Assembly: GCA_031628995.1 (NCBI GenBank)
Contig: JAVLUO010000002.1
Location: forward strand, 62,001 to 126,000
Length of the DNA stretch: 64,000 nucleotides
From: Bacillota bacterium LX-D
GTDB taxonomy: Bacteria > Bacillota > DUOV01 > Zhaonellaceae
Reading direction: 5' to 3'
Part shown: in pieces, positions 44,839-52,663 of the stretch
Numbering within the stretch: the first letter of the stretch is position 1
Layout: every line of letters begins with the position of its first letter
Program-made: the position numbers and the translations under genes
Notes under the pieces: generated by a model
The model's database searches: none
Seen by the model: only the letters and a program-made list of their open reading frames with translations
What the model was told of the DNA's origin: nothing

Positions 44839-45741
44839 ATGACTCAAAAGTTTCAATCTGGTTTCGTGGCAATTATCGGTAGGCCTAATGCAGGTAAATC
44901 TACCCTTTTGAATAATATAATTGGTCAAAAGATAGCTATTATGTCTGATAAACCTCAGACTACAAGAAATAAGATTCAAGGAGTTTATACTTCAGAACAT
45001 AGTCAAATTGTTTTTTTAGATACACCAGGAATTCACAAACCTAAACACAAGTTAGGCGAATATATGGTTCAAACTGCTTTAAATACCATTCGGGAAGTGG
45101 AGGCAGTTTTGTATGTAGTTGATTCTACTTCTCCTTACGGTGGGGGGGAAGAATATATTCTACAGATTTTAGCCCAAAGTAAGACTCCTGTTCTACTAAT
45201 TCTTAATAAAATCGATTTAATTCCTAAAAATGAAATTTTAACTCTTATTGCGGAATATAGCCAGAGGTTTAACTTCGCCGAAATAATACCTCTTTCTGCC
45301 CTGCAAGGGGAAAATGTACAGCATTTATTAGATGTACTTACTTCTTACCTGCCTGAAGGACCAAAGTATTATCCTGAAGACATGGTGACAGATCAACCAG
45401 AAAGGTTAGTTATTGCCGAATTAATTCGCGAAAAAATATTTACTTTAACTGAGCAGGAGATACCTCATTCTGTAGCAGTGCAAGTAGAAGTAATTCAGGA
45501 AAGGAAAAGGGGCAGTGTTTACATCGGCGCTAGTATTTATGTGGAAAGGGATTCACAAAAGGGGATCATTATTGGCAAAAAAGGACAAATGCTGAAAGAA
45601 ATAGGACAGTTAGCAAGAGCGGATATTGAAAGCCTTTTGGGCAGCAGAATATTCTTAGAACTTTGGGTAAAGGTAAGGTCGGATTGGCGTACCAAAACAA
45701 ATTATTTACAAGATTTTGGATATGGTGGTAAAAACTTATAA
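44839..45741 (+). CDS. era: GTPase Era
   Basis: 300 residues. Ras-like GTPase that binds 16S rRNA during 30S maturation. G1 GRPNAGKST, G3 DTPGIHKPKHKLGEYM, G4 LNKIDL and G5 SALQGEN; then a KH domain (about 205-300) with IGKKGQMLKEIGQLARADIESLLGSRIFLELWVKV. SD AAAGGGGTG before ATG 44839. Confidence 0.97.
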   Translation: MTQKFQSGFVAIIGRPNAGKSTLLNNIIGQKIAIMSDKPQTTRNKIQGVYTSEHSQIVFLDTPGIHKPKHKLGEYMVQTALNTIREVEAVLYVVDSTSPYGGGEEYILQILAQSKTPVLLILNKIDLIPKNEILTLIAEYSQRFNFAEIIPLSALQGENVQHLLDVLTSYLPEGPKYYPEDMVTDQPERLVIAELIREKIFTLTEQEIPHSVAVQVEVIQERKRGSVYIGASIYVERDSQKGIIIGKKGQMLKEIGQLARADIESLLGSRIFLELWVKVRSDWRTKTNYLQDFGYGGKNL

Positions 45742-45747
45742 TTTTTG

Positions 45748-45776
45748 TTGACACAACTCTAAAATACTGCTAGATT
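45748..45776 (+). promoter_or_regulatory. Promoter of yqzL-recO
   Basis: Perfect TTGACA (45748-45753), 17 bases, TAGATT (45771-45776) with an upstream TGC giving an extended -10. A leader of about 95 bases precedes yqzL. Confidence 0.65.
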
Positions 45777-45877
45777 TAAATTAAATATGGTCAATTTTCC
45801 AAACATTTTATAGGATATGAAGGCTTTATTAGGCTAAACCTAGTACTGTCAATCTAAAAGCAGAAAGGGATAGAACT

Positions 45878-46012
45878 ATGAAGGAAAGTAACATTATGTG
45901 GAAAATATTTGCAAATACTGGTTACATTAATGCCTATTTGTTCTATAAAAATCTGCGTCAGGATGAAGTACAAACAAATCAACCAAATGCTAATTATGTT
46001 GCGGAAAATTAA
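45878..46012 (+). CDS. yqzL: YqzL-family small protein
   Basis: 44 residues. The core MWKIFANTGYINAYLFYK matches the YqzL family (W-x-F-x-x-T-G-x-I-x-A-Y-L), found between era and recO in many Firmicutes. Function unknown. SD AAAGGGAT precedes ATG 45878; the stop is 2 bases before the recO ATG, so the two are translated together. Confidence 0.85.
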   Translation: MKESNIMWKIFANTGYINAYLFYKNLRQDEVQTNQPNANYVAEN

Positions 46013-46014
46013 AA

Positions 46015-46761
46015 ATGCGTTTATGTCAAGTAGAAGCTTTTGTTTTAAATGCTAAGAATTTTAGAGAAGCAGATAAAATAGTAACGCTTTTTACGAAGGA
46101 ACAGGGCAAGATTAGCGCTTTAGCTAAAGGAATTAGAAAAATTAAAAGCAAGAATCGAGGAGCATTACAACCTTTTTCTTGCAGTAAAGTAATGCTTTAC
46201 AAAGGTCAGGAACGCAACATAATTACCCAATGTGAGTTAATAGAAGGCTTCCCAGGTTTGCGTAAAGATTTAGAGCATCTGTCTGCTGCAAGTTATCAAA
46301 TGGAATTAGTGCAGCTTTTACTTCCGGAAGAGGAAAAAAATCAGCAGGTTTACATACTACTTTCAATAGCATTACAGCTTTTAGTCTATGAAGATTTGGA
46401 GCTAGTAACAAGGTTTTTTGAAGTTAAACTACTAAATATTTTAGGATACCAACCTGAGCTTGATGCTTGTGTTTTATGTGGACAACCTATCCAAATGGGA
46501 ATAAATACATTTTCCGCTGCTGAAGGCGGTCTTTTATGCTCTTCTTGTCAATATAATCAAAGCCAATGTAAAAAGCTCAATGGTTCAACATTAGCTATTT
46601 GGAAACAATTACAAAAAATTAATCCTCGCCATTTAAATCGGCTTAAAATAAGCTCTAATGATCGGATTATATTGAAAGAGACTTTGGCAGATTATTTAGA
46701 ATTTCTGTTGGAGCGAAAACTAAAAGCAGCTGGATTTATGAGTAAACTGAAAAGTATTTAA
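46015..46761 (+). CDS. recO: DNA repair protein RecO
   Basis: 248 residues. Mediates RecA loading onto SSB-coated DNA in the RecFOR pathway. An N-terminal OB fold with VEAFVLNAKNFREADKIVTLFTKEQGKISALAKGIRK, a helical domain, and a zinc site with CVLCGQP and CSSCQ (about 157-183). ATG 46015 directly follows yqzL. Confidence 0.95.
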   Translation: MRLCQVEAFVLNAKNFREADKIVTLFTKEQGKISALAKGIRKIKSKNRGALQPFSCSKVMLYKGQERNIITQCELIEGFPGLRKDLEHLSAASYQMELVQLLLPEEEKNQQVYILLSIALQLLVYEDLELVTRFFEVKLLNILGYQPELDACVLCGQPIQMGINTFSAAEGGLLCSSCQYNQSQCKKLNGSTLAIWKQLQKINPRHLNRLKISSNDRIILKETLADYLEFLLERKLKAAGFMSKLKSI

Positions 46762-46824
46762 CCGGGAAATGGATGAATAGAAAAGCACTTAAAAGTTAAA
46801 CCTAATAAAAAGGGGTGAGGATTA

Positions 46825-47238
46825 TTGACAGAACTAGAAAAAATCGATGTCATTAGGGACCGTTTAGGAGTAAGTTTTAAAGAAGCAAAGGAAGCATTAG
46901 ATCGCTCTGGTGGTGATTTGGTGGAAGCTTTGATTGAGCTAGAGCAAAAAAGCACCAAGTGGGAAGAAAAAATGCAAAATACAAGCGGAGAGCTCTTTAG
47001 CCGCATTAAAAGCATTGCGCAAAGAGGCAATGTAACAAAAGTTAAAATTAAAAAAGCTGGAGAAACAGTTTTAGAAATACCCGCTACCATTGGTGCATTA
47101 GGTTTAGTAGGTGTATTAACTAGTATGCCTCTAACAATTGCTGCCGGTATAGGTACTGTGGCAGCTGCTATGAACAAATACACTCTGGAGATTGAAAAAA
47201 ACGACGGCGATACTGAAGAAGAGGATATTGAACTTTAA
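46825..47238 (+). CDS. DUF4342 protein with UBA/TS-N-like domain
   Basis: 137 residues. N-terminal helical UBA-like domain (about 1-42: LGVSFKEAKEALDRSGGDLVEALIELE), then a DUF4342-type segment with VTKVKIKKAGETVLEIPATIGALG and a hydrophobic hairpin (about 88-115) that may enter the membrane. Acidic tail. TTG start at 46825 after GGGGTGAGGA. Function unknown; found between recO and glyQ in several Clostridia. Confidence 0.8.
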   Translation: MTELEKIDVIRDRLGVSFKEAKEALDRSGGDLVEALIELEQKSTKWEEKMQNTSGELFSRIKSIAQRGNVTKVKIKKAGETVLEIPATIGALGLVGVLTSMPLTIAAGIGTVAAAMNKYTLEIEKNDGDTEEEDIEL

Positions 47239-47240
47239 CA

Positions 47241-47269
47241 TTGACAAATTAATTTAAGGCTGTTATTGT
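47241..47269 (+). promoter_or_regulatory. Promoter of the glyQS T-box transcript
   Basis: Perfect TTGACA (47241-47246), 17 bases, TATTGT (47264-47269) with TGT directly upstream, an extended -10. Start near 47276. Confidence 0.7.
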
Positions 47270-47275
47270 AAAGGG

Positions 47276-47478
47276 TAAATATTTATAAACAGCAATGATG
47301 GAAGGAGTAATTTCCTGCATTTTTTAGAGAGCCGGTGGGTGGTGCAAATCGGTAAAATGCAGAAATGAAGGGCAGCCAGAGCTTTAAATAAAGAGTGGCC
47401 TTACGAGGCAATCAGGGTGGAACCGCGGGATAACTTCTCGTCCCTGTAGCAAATAGCTGCAAGGAGAGAAGTTTTTTA
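47276..47478 (+). promoter_or_regulatory. Glycine T-box riboswitch (glyQS leader)
   Basis: T-box AGGGTGGAACCGCGGG at 47414-47429. The terminator stem ACTTCTC (47433-47439) with GAGAAGT (47466-47472) and a T run ends near 47478. A GGC specifier at 47371-47373 fits glycine. AGAGAGCCGGTGGGTGGTG near 47325-47343 is the stem I apical element. It senses uncharged tRNA-Gly. Confidence 0.93.
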
Positions 47479-47500
47479 TATTTTTGCAAGGAGGTCTATT

Positions 47501-48421
47501 ATGAATTTTCAAGAATTAATCATTACTTTAAATCAGTATTGGTCTAACCAAGGCTGCATTATTTTACAACCTTATGATATGGAAAAAGGGGCAGGCACCA
47601 TGAATCCTGCTACTTTTTTACGGGCCTTAGGACCAGAACCATGGAATGTAGCTTACGTTGAGCCTTCCCGCCGCCCAACTGATGGGCGGTATGGGGAAAA
47701 CCCTAATCGTTTACAGCATTATTATCAATATCAAGTTATTCTAAAACCATCGCCAGATAACGTTCAAGAACTGTATTTAGGGAGCTTAGAGGCTATGGGT
47801 ATCGATCCCCTAAAGCATGATATCCGCTTTGTTGAGGATAACTGGGAATCTCCAACCCTGGGAGCATGGGGCCTTGGCTGGGAGGTTTGGTTAGACGGAA
47901 TGGAAGTTACCCAATTTACATATTTCCAACAATGCGGCGGCATTGACTGCTATCCTGTTTGTGCTGAAATCACCTACGGAATAGAACGTTTAGCAACTTT
48001 TATTCAAAAGGTTGACAGTGTTTTTGAAATTAATTGGGTAGGGGACTTATCTTACGGAGATGTACATCATCAAAATGAGGTAGATTACTCTCATTACAAT
48101 TTTGAAGTAGCAGATACGGAAATGCTGCTTAAAGCTTTCGACATGTATGAAAAAGAAGCGGAAAGGGTAATTGAAGCAGGTTTGGTGCAGCCTGCCTATG
48201 ATTACGCATTGAAATGCTCCCATACTTTTAACTTGTTAGATGCTCGTGGAGCCATAAGTGTAACAGAAAGGACAAGTTATATCGGAAGGGTGAGAAATTT
48301 AGCTAGACTGTGTGCTCAAGGTTATGTGGCGCAAAGGGAAAAGTTGGGATACCCGCTGCTGAAAGATGAAGAACTTCGCCGGAGGCTGGGCGTAGATAAT
48401 CCAGGATCAAAGGGGGAATAA
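47501..48421 (+). CDS. glyQ: Glycyl-tRNA synthetase alpha subunit
   Basis: 306 residues. Catalytic class II subunit of the alpha2beta2 bacterial-type Gly[59 protein letters not shown] (motif 2) and [13 protein letters not shown] (motif 3) are intact. SD AAGGAGGTC before ATG 47501. Controlled by the glycine T-box. glyS starts 2 bases after its stop. Confidence 0.97.
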   Translation: MNFQELIITLNQYWSNQGCIILQPYDMEKGAGTMNPATFLRALGPEPWNVAYVEPSRRPTDGRYGENPNRLQHYYQYQVILKPSPDNVQELYLGSLEAMGIDPLKHDIRFVEDNWESPTLGAWGLGWEVWLDGMEVTQFTYFQQCGGIDCYPVCAEITYGIERLATFIQKVDSVFEINWVGDLSYGDVHHQNEVDYSHYNFEVADTEMLLKAFDMYEKEAERVIEAGLVQPAYDYALKCSHTFNLLDARGAISVTERTSYIGRVRNLARLCAQGYVAQREKLGYPLLKDEELRRRLGVDNPGSKGE

Positions 48422-48423
48422 GC

Positions 48424-50496
48424 ATGCCTGCTTTATTATTTGAAATAGGTACGGAAGAAATTCCGGCCAGGTTTATGCAAAGAAGCATCAACCAGTTTCA
48501 GGAATTAGCTGAGAAAATTTTTACTGAAAAGAGAATAGCCTATAAAGGTTTAAAAACATATGGTACTCCTCGAAGAATTGCCTTATACATTGAAGATTTG
48601 GCCGGCCGCCAAGAGGATTTAACGAAAGAAGTAAAAGGACCTGCCAAAAAAGTTGCTTTTGATGCCGATGGTAATCCTACAAAAGCTATTCTTGGCTTTG
48701 CCAAAGGACAAGGGGTAGCCGTTGAGGATTTGGAAGTTAAAAGTCTAGGTTCAGGAGAATACATGTGTGCCATTGTAAAAGAAACTGGCAAAATGACCAA
48801 GGACATTTTAGCTGAGGTTTTGCATAGTCTCTTAACTGGTCTTAATTTCCCTAAACCAATGCGCTGGGGTTACGAAGAAATGCGTTTTGCCAGACCAATT
48901 CGTTGGCTGGTTGCTCTTTACGGTTCAGAAGTAGTTGATTTTCAAGCTGCAGGAGTAAAAGCAGGCAGGGAAACTAGAGGACATCGTTTCTTAAGCCAAA
49001 AGCCAGTTATTTTAGACCATCCACAAGAATATTTGGCAAAACTGGAAACTGCCTATGTAATTGTTGATCAAAATAGAAGGCACAAGGAAATATGGGCTCA
49101 AATTCAAGCAATAGCTGAAAGGGTAGGTGGCAGTGTTAAGACTGATGAAGAGCTGCTGGAAGAGGTAACCTACTTGGTGGAATATCCTACGGCTCTTTGC
49201 GGTTCCTTCCCGGAGAAATATCTAAAATTGCCGGAAGAAGTTTTAATTACGCCTATGAAAGAACATCAGAGGTATTTCCCGGTTTACTCAAGTGAGAATA
49301 AATTACTTCCTAAATTTATCACAGTTCGCAACGGTGGACAGGATTATCTAGATAATGTTGCGTCAGGCAATGAAAAAGTTTTAGTGGCTCGTTTGGCAGA
49401 TGCGGAATTTTTCTATCAAGAAGATCAAAAAGTATCATTAAAACAAAAGACCGAAGCTTTGCAGAATATTATCTTTCAAGAGGCACTAGGAACTGTCTAT
49501 GAAAAAGTGCAAAGGATTCAAATGCTATCTAAATCTATAGCACAATTTTTAAATTTAGATGAACAAAAAACAGCTTTAGTAGAAGAAGCTGCCTTAATTT
49601 GTAAAGCTGACTTAGTTACTAATATGGTTTACGAATTTCCTGAATTACAGGGTATAATGGGTGGTTATTACGCGCGTTTGGAAAATTACCCTGAAGAAGT
49701 GGCACGAGGCATTAGAGAACATTACCAGCCTAGGTTTTCTGGAGATGAAGTTCCAAAAAGTACATCAGGAATTGTGCTGAGCATAGCAGACAAAATTGAT
49801 ACAATTGTAGGCTGCTTCGGTATTGGACTAATACCCAGCGGCTCTCAAGATCCTTACGCTTTGAGACGCCAAGCTTTAGGGATTTGCCATATCCTAATTG
49901 ACCATCGTTTAAGTCTATCTTTACGGGAGCTAATTCTTCAAACCCGCAGCTTTTATGGTGCTGTTCTAGGAGCTATGGATGAAGAAAAAATTAACCTGAT
50001 TTTAAATTTCTTCCGCCAAAGAATTCAAAATATCTTGGAAGACCAGGGCATTCGTTATGATATTGTAGATGCTGTTTTAGCTATAGATTTTGACAATTGT
50101 GCTGATGCAGCTAACAGAGCTGAGGCATTACAGGAATTTGGCGAGGAACCGGAATTTGCCGCTTTAGCAACTGCTTTTGCCAGGGCAGCAAATTTAACTA
50201 AAGGTTATGCAAAAATTCAAGTCCAGGCAGATGATTTTGTCGATGATGTTGAACAGAAGCTTTATAATTCCGTTCTTGCAGCGGATGCAAAAATTCGAAA
50301 AGAATTGGATCAAGCTAATTATGCTCAAGCTCTAAAAATCATTAGCACTTTACGCCAGCCTGTAGATGATTTCTTTAGCCAGGTAATGGTTATGGTTGAT
50401 GATGAAAAAATAAAATTAAACCGGCTAGGGTTATTGCAAATGGTTACGGATTTAACCTACCGTATTGCAGATCTTTCAAAATTGGTTATAAAATAG
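48424..50496 (+). CDS. glyS: Glycyl-tRNA synthetase beta subunit
   Basis: 690 residues, full length. Binds tRNA-Gly and supports the alpha subunit. ALLFEIGTEEIPARFM at the N-terminus, TPRRIALYIEDLA, the HD-like central region with TPMKEHQRYFPV and GVLxSIADKID-type GIVLSIADKIDTIVGCF, plus GSQDPYALRRQALGI. A C-terminal anticodon-binding domain is present. Ends before a strong terminator. Confidence 0.97.
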   Translation: MPALLFEIGTEEIPARFMQRSINQFQELAEKIFTEKRIAYKGLKTYGTPRRIALYIEDLAGRQEDLTKEVKGPAKKVAFDADGNPTKAILGFAKGQGVAVEDLEVKSLGSGEYMCAIVKETGKMTKDILAEVLHSLLTGLNFPKPMRWGYEEMRFARPIRWLVALYGSEVVDFQAAGVKAGRETRGHRFLSQKPVILDHPQEYLAKLETAYVIVDQNRRHKEIWAQIQAIAERVGGSVKTDEELLEEVTYLVEYPTALCGSFPEKYLKLPEEVLITPMKEHQRYFPVYSSENKLLPKFITVRNGGQDYLDNVASGNEKVLVARLADAEFFYQEDQKVSLKQKTEALQNIIFQEALGTVYEKVQRIQMLSKSIAQFLNLDEQKTALVEEAALICKADLVTNMVYEFPELQGIMGGYYARLENYPEEVARGIREHYQPRFSGDEVPKSTSGIVLSIADKIDTIVGCFGIGLIPSGSQDPYALRRQALGICHILIDHRLSLSLRELILQTRSFYGAVLGAMDEEKINLILNFFRQRIQNILEDQGIRYDIVDAVLAIDFDNCADAANRAEALQEFGEEPEFAALATAFARAANLTKGYAKIQVQADDFVDDVEQKLYNSVLAADAKIRKELDQANYAQALKIISTLRQPVDDFFSQVMVMVDDEKIKLNRLGLLQMVTDLTYRIADLSKLVIK

Positions 50497-50562
50497 ATTA
50501 TTAAATGGGTAATTAAAGCCAAATATCCCATGTCAATGCCTTGCCGGAGTGTGGCTTTTTAA

Positions 50563-50589
50563 GGCGGGCATTTTGCCCGCCATTTTTTT
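50563..50589 (+). terminator. Terminator after glyS
   Basis: GGCGGGCA (50563-50570) and TGCCCGCC (50574-50581) form a GC-rich 8-bp stem with a 3-base loop, followed by ATTTTTTT. Confidence 0.92.
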
Positions 50590-50662
50590 AATTTGCCCGG
50601 CATGTTTGCTGAGCCGATGGCTGAAAGAAGCCCTATCGGCTTTACCTTACTCGATTTTTTTA

Positions 50663-50884
50663 TTAATCATCAGCACATGGTTTACATGGCGTTTTAATAA
50701 TTACAACTTGGAAAGGAAGCTTTTTCTCAAGAAAGAATTTTTCCCGACCTAAACGAAAAATTTTTTCTACATCAATAAATCCAGTTAATACAGCAACGCA
50801 AGCATCCTCTATTACTAGTTGATCAACTTTACTAACTATTTCAATTTCATTACCCTCAAAACCATTTTCTTTTGAATCTAACAA
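50663..50884 (-). CDS. Small unknown protein
   Basis: 73 residues, not recognised. No membrane segment. The middle, VIEDACVAVLTGFIDVEKIFRLG, then LPFQVVIIKTPCKPCADD, alternates hydrophobic residues like a small beta domain. The C-terminus has a CxxC pair (CKPC). The TTG start at 50884 has a textbook SD, GAGGAGGG (complement of 50892-50899), 7 bases upstream; that is why I accept it over the overlapping plus-strand frame. It is convergent with glyS and divergent from ccpN. An 18-bp palindrome sits just upstream. Confidence 0.6.
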   Translation of the reverse strand: MLDSKENGFEGNEIEIVSKVDQLVIEDACVAVLTGFIDVEKIFRLGREKFFLEKKLPFQVVIIKTPCKPCADD

Positions 50885-50908
50885 TTATTTTCCCTCCTCA
50901 AATTTTAT

Positions 50909-50926
50909 TTAAAGGAGCTCCTTTAA
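50909..50926. repeat. Perfect 18-bp palindrome between divergent genes
   Basis: TTAAAGGAGCTCCTTTAA reads the same on both strands. It lies between the small reverse gene and the ccpN promoter, within reach of both transcription starts, so it may be an operator. Confidence 0.5.
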
Positions 50927-50951
50927 TAATATTTTATGGTGTTATTTGCAT

Positions 50952-51030
50952 TTTGTTATAATATATGGAAACTAATGATCAAAGAATGTGTTATACTTTT
51001 ATACCTTTTAGTAAATTAGTATGCTAAAAT
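50952..51030 (+). promoter_or_regulatory. ccpN promoter and CcpN-box-like sites
   Basis: TGTTATAAT (50954-50962) is a perfect extended -10 without a good -35. TGTGTTATACT (50987-50997) fits the B. subtilis CcpN operator consensus TRTGHYATAYW, as I recall it, at every position. TTTGTTATAAT (50952-50962, over the -10) and TATGCTAAAAT (51020-51030) fit 9 of 11. The site layout suggests self-repression. Confidence 0.45.
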
Positions 51031-51105
51031 AATCCCTAACATAACAAATAATTGCCTATAAACTTTAAAATGTTAGTGCTAATATGTAATAAAAAGGGGG
51101 GTGGT

Positions 51106-51747
51106 ATTATCCAACTGACACAAAGACAGATGCGGATAGTAGAAATTGTAAAGGCTCAAGGTCCTGTAACTGGCGAAGAAATCGCTGGTAAGCTCAATTT
51201 AACCAGAGCAACATTAAGGCCCGACTTAGCAATTTTAACTATGTCAGGAATTTTGGATGCCCGCCCTAGGGTAGGCTATTACTATAGTGGTAAATCCACC
51301 AAGAATTTAGTCTCTGAAGAGTTAAAATCAGTGTTAGTTAAGGATATTAAATCTATTCCAATTGTCATTAAAAGCGATGCTACAGTGTATGATGCTATTG
51401 TTACTTTGTTTATTAAGGATGTTGGGTCATTATTTATCGTGGGGGAACAAGGAAATTTAGAAGGAGTTGTCTCCCGAAAAGACCTTTTGCGCTATTCCTT
51501 AGGCCAAGGGGACCAGCATAAAACGCCTGTAAGCATTGTAATGACTAGAATGCCCAATATAGTTATGGTAGATCCAGACGAAACTGTCTATGAAGCTGCC
51601 AAAAAAATCATTGAACATAAAGTTGATGCTTTACCAGTAGTTAGAAGGGTCGAGGATCAGGGAGAGCAAGAGAAACTAGAAGTAATTGGAAGATTAACTA
51701 AAACAAATATTACTAGTCTTTTTGTTGAGCTAAGCGAAGGTATTTGA
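51106..51747 (+). CDS. ccpN: CcpN-type transcriptional repressor (HTH plus CBS pair)
   Basis: About 213 residues. An HTH_11 winged helix (about 1-60; RQMRIVEIVKAQGPVTGEEIA, NLTRATLRPDLAILTMSG, ARPRVGYYY) is followed by two CBS domains (about 80-205) that sense nucleotides. CcpN represses gluconeogenic genes in B. subtilis. The start is odd: strong SD AGGGGGG (51095-51101) is followed by ATT (51106) and ATC (51109) in frame, with no ATG, GTG or TTG until 51130, inside the HTH. ATT gives start-IQLTQRQ, the N-terminus expected for the family. An ATG at 51070 would add 12 residues without SD. Confidence 0.88.
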   Translation: MIQLTQRQMRIVEIVKAQGPVTGEEIAGKLNLTRATLRPDLAILTMSGILDARPRVGYYYSGKSTKNLVSEELKSVLVKDIKSIPIVIKSDATVYDAIVTLFIKDVGSLFIVGEQGNLEGVVSRKDLLRYSLGQGDQHKTPVSIVMTRMPNIVMVDPDETVYEAAKKIIEHKVDALPVVRRVEDQGEQEKLEVIGRLTKTNITSLFVELSEGI

Positions 51748-51841
51748 AATACTTATTAAAAATAGGGAATATATTTAACAAGATAATAATATTTTAATTA
51801 AGTCAGACTTTTGAAGTTTGATTTAGTTAGGGGGGATACAT

Positions 51842-52663
51842 ATTACCAAAGCATCTATGGTTTATGTGATATCAGATGCCTTAGGTGAAACAGGGGAGTT
51901 AGTTGCCAAGGCTGCCATAAGTCAATTTAAAGATAAAGATATATCAGTAAGGCGTTTTCCATATGTCAACAGCAAGGAAGACTTAGCTGAAATAGTTGAA
52001 GAAGCAAGTAATTATAATTGCGTTATAGCTTATACTTTAGTTTGGCCTGAACTTGAGGACTATTTATTAAAACTGGCAGCTAAAGAAAATATTATGACGG
52101 TAAATATTCTGGGTCCTTTGATTGATACACTGGCTAAGGTTAATAATGTCCAACCTGTACTGGAGCCTGGTCTTGTTCGAAAAATGGATGAGCAATATTT
52201 TCGTAAAATAGACGCTGTGGAATTTGCTGTGAAATATGATGATGGAAAAGATCCCAAAGGTCTATTATTGGCCGATCTAGTTATAATCGGTGTTTCAAGA
52301 ACCTCAAAAACGCCCCTAAGTATGTATTTAGCTCATAAACGGCTTAGAACTGCTAATGTGCCCCTAGTACCAGAAGCTGCTCTTCCCGAAGAATTGTTTC
52401 AAATTTCCCCTAACAAAATTTTTGGGTTAATTATAAACCAGGAACAGTTATATCAGATAAGGGGGGAACGTTTAAAAGCCTTAGGTTTAACTGGGAACGC
52501 TAGTTATGCTAGCATAGATAGAATCCAGCATGAGCTGGAATATGCCCAAAAAATAATGAATAAATTGGGTTGCCACATTATTGATGTAACTAACCGTGCT
52601 GTGGAGGAAACTGCCAGCAAGGTTTTGGATATTTATTATGAGGAGGAGCATAATGGCTACTAA
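51842..52663 (+). CDS. Pyruvate, phosphate dikinase regulatory protein (PDRP)
   Basis: About 273 residues. A bifunctional kinase/pyrophosphorylase that inactivates and reactivates PPDK by threonine phosphorylation (DUF299; B. subtilis YqfL). VYVISDALGETGELVAKAA at the N-terminus and P-loop-like IGVSRTSKTPLSMYLAHKR (about 150-168) are diagnostic. The strong SD AGGGGGG (51829-51835) is 6 bases from an in-frame ATT at 51842; the first ATG is at 51857, 21 bases from the SD. ATT is therefore the likely start, as in the preceding gene. It overlaps ppdK, its target, by 11 bases. Confidence 0.92.
   Translation: MTKASMVYVISDALGETGELVAKAAISQFKDKDISVRRFPYVNSKEDLAEIVEEASNYNCVIAYTLVWPELEDYLLKLAAKENIMTVNILGPLIDTLAKVNNVQPVLEPGLVRKMDEQYFRKIDAVEFAVKYDDGKDPKGLLLADLVIIGVSRTSKTPLSMYLAHKRLRTANVPLVPEAALPEELFQISPNKIFGLIINQEQLYQIRGERLKALGLTGNASYASIDRIQHELEYAQKIMNKLGCHIIDVTNRAVEETASKVLDIYYEEEHNGY

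Noticed and set aside
50549-50752. Hydrophobic 67-residue plus-strand ORF after glyS
   Set aside because: It includes the glyS terminator stem, has no ribosome-binding site, and overlaps the reverse ORF that has a perfect one.
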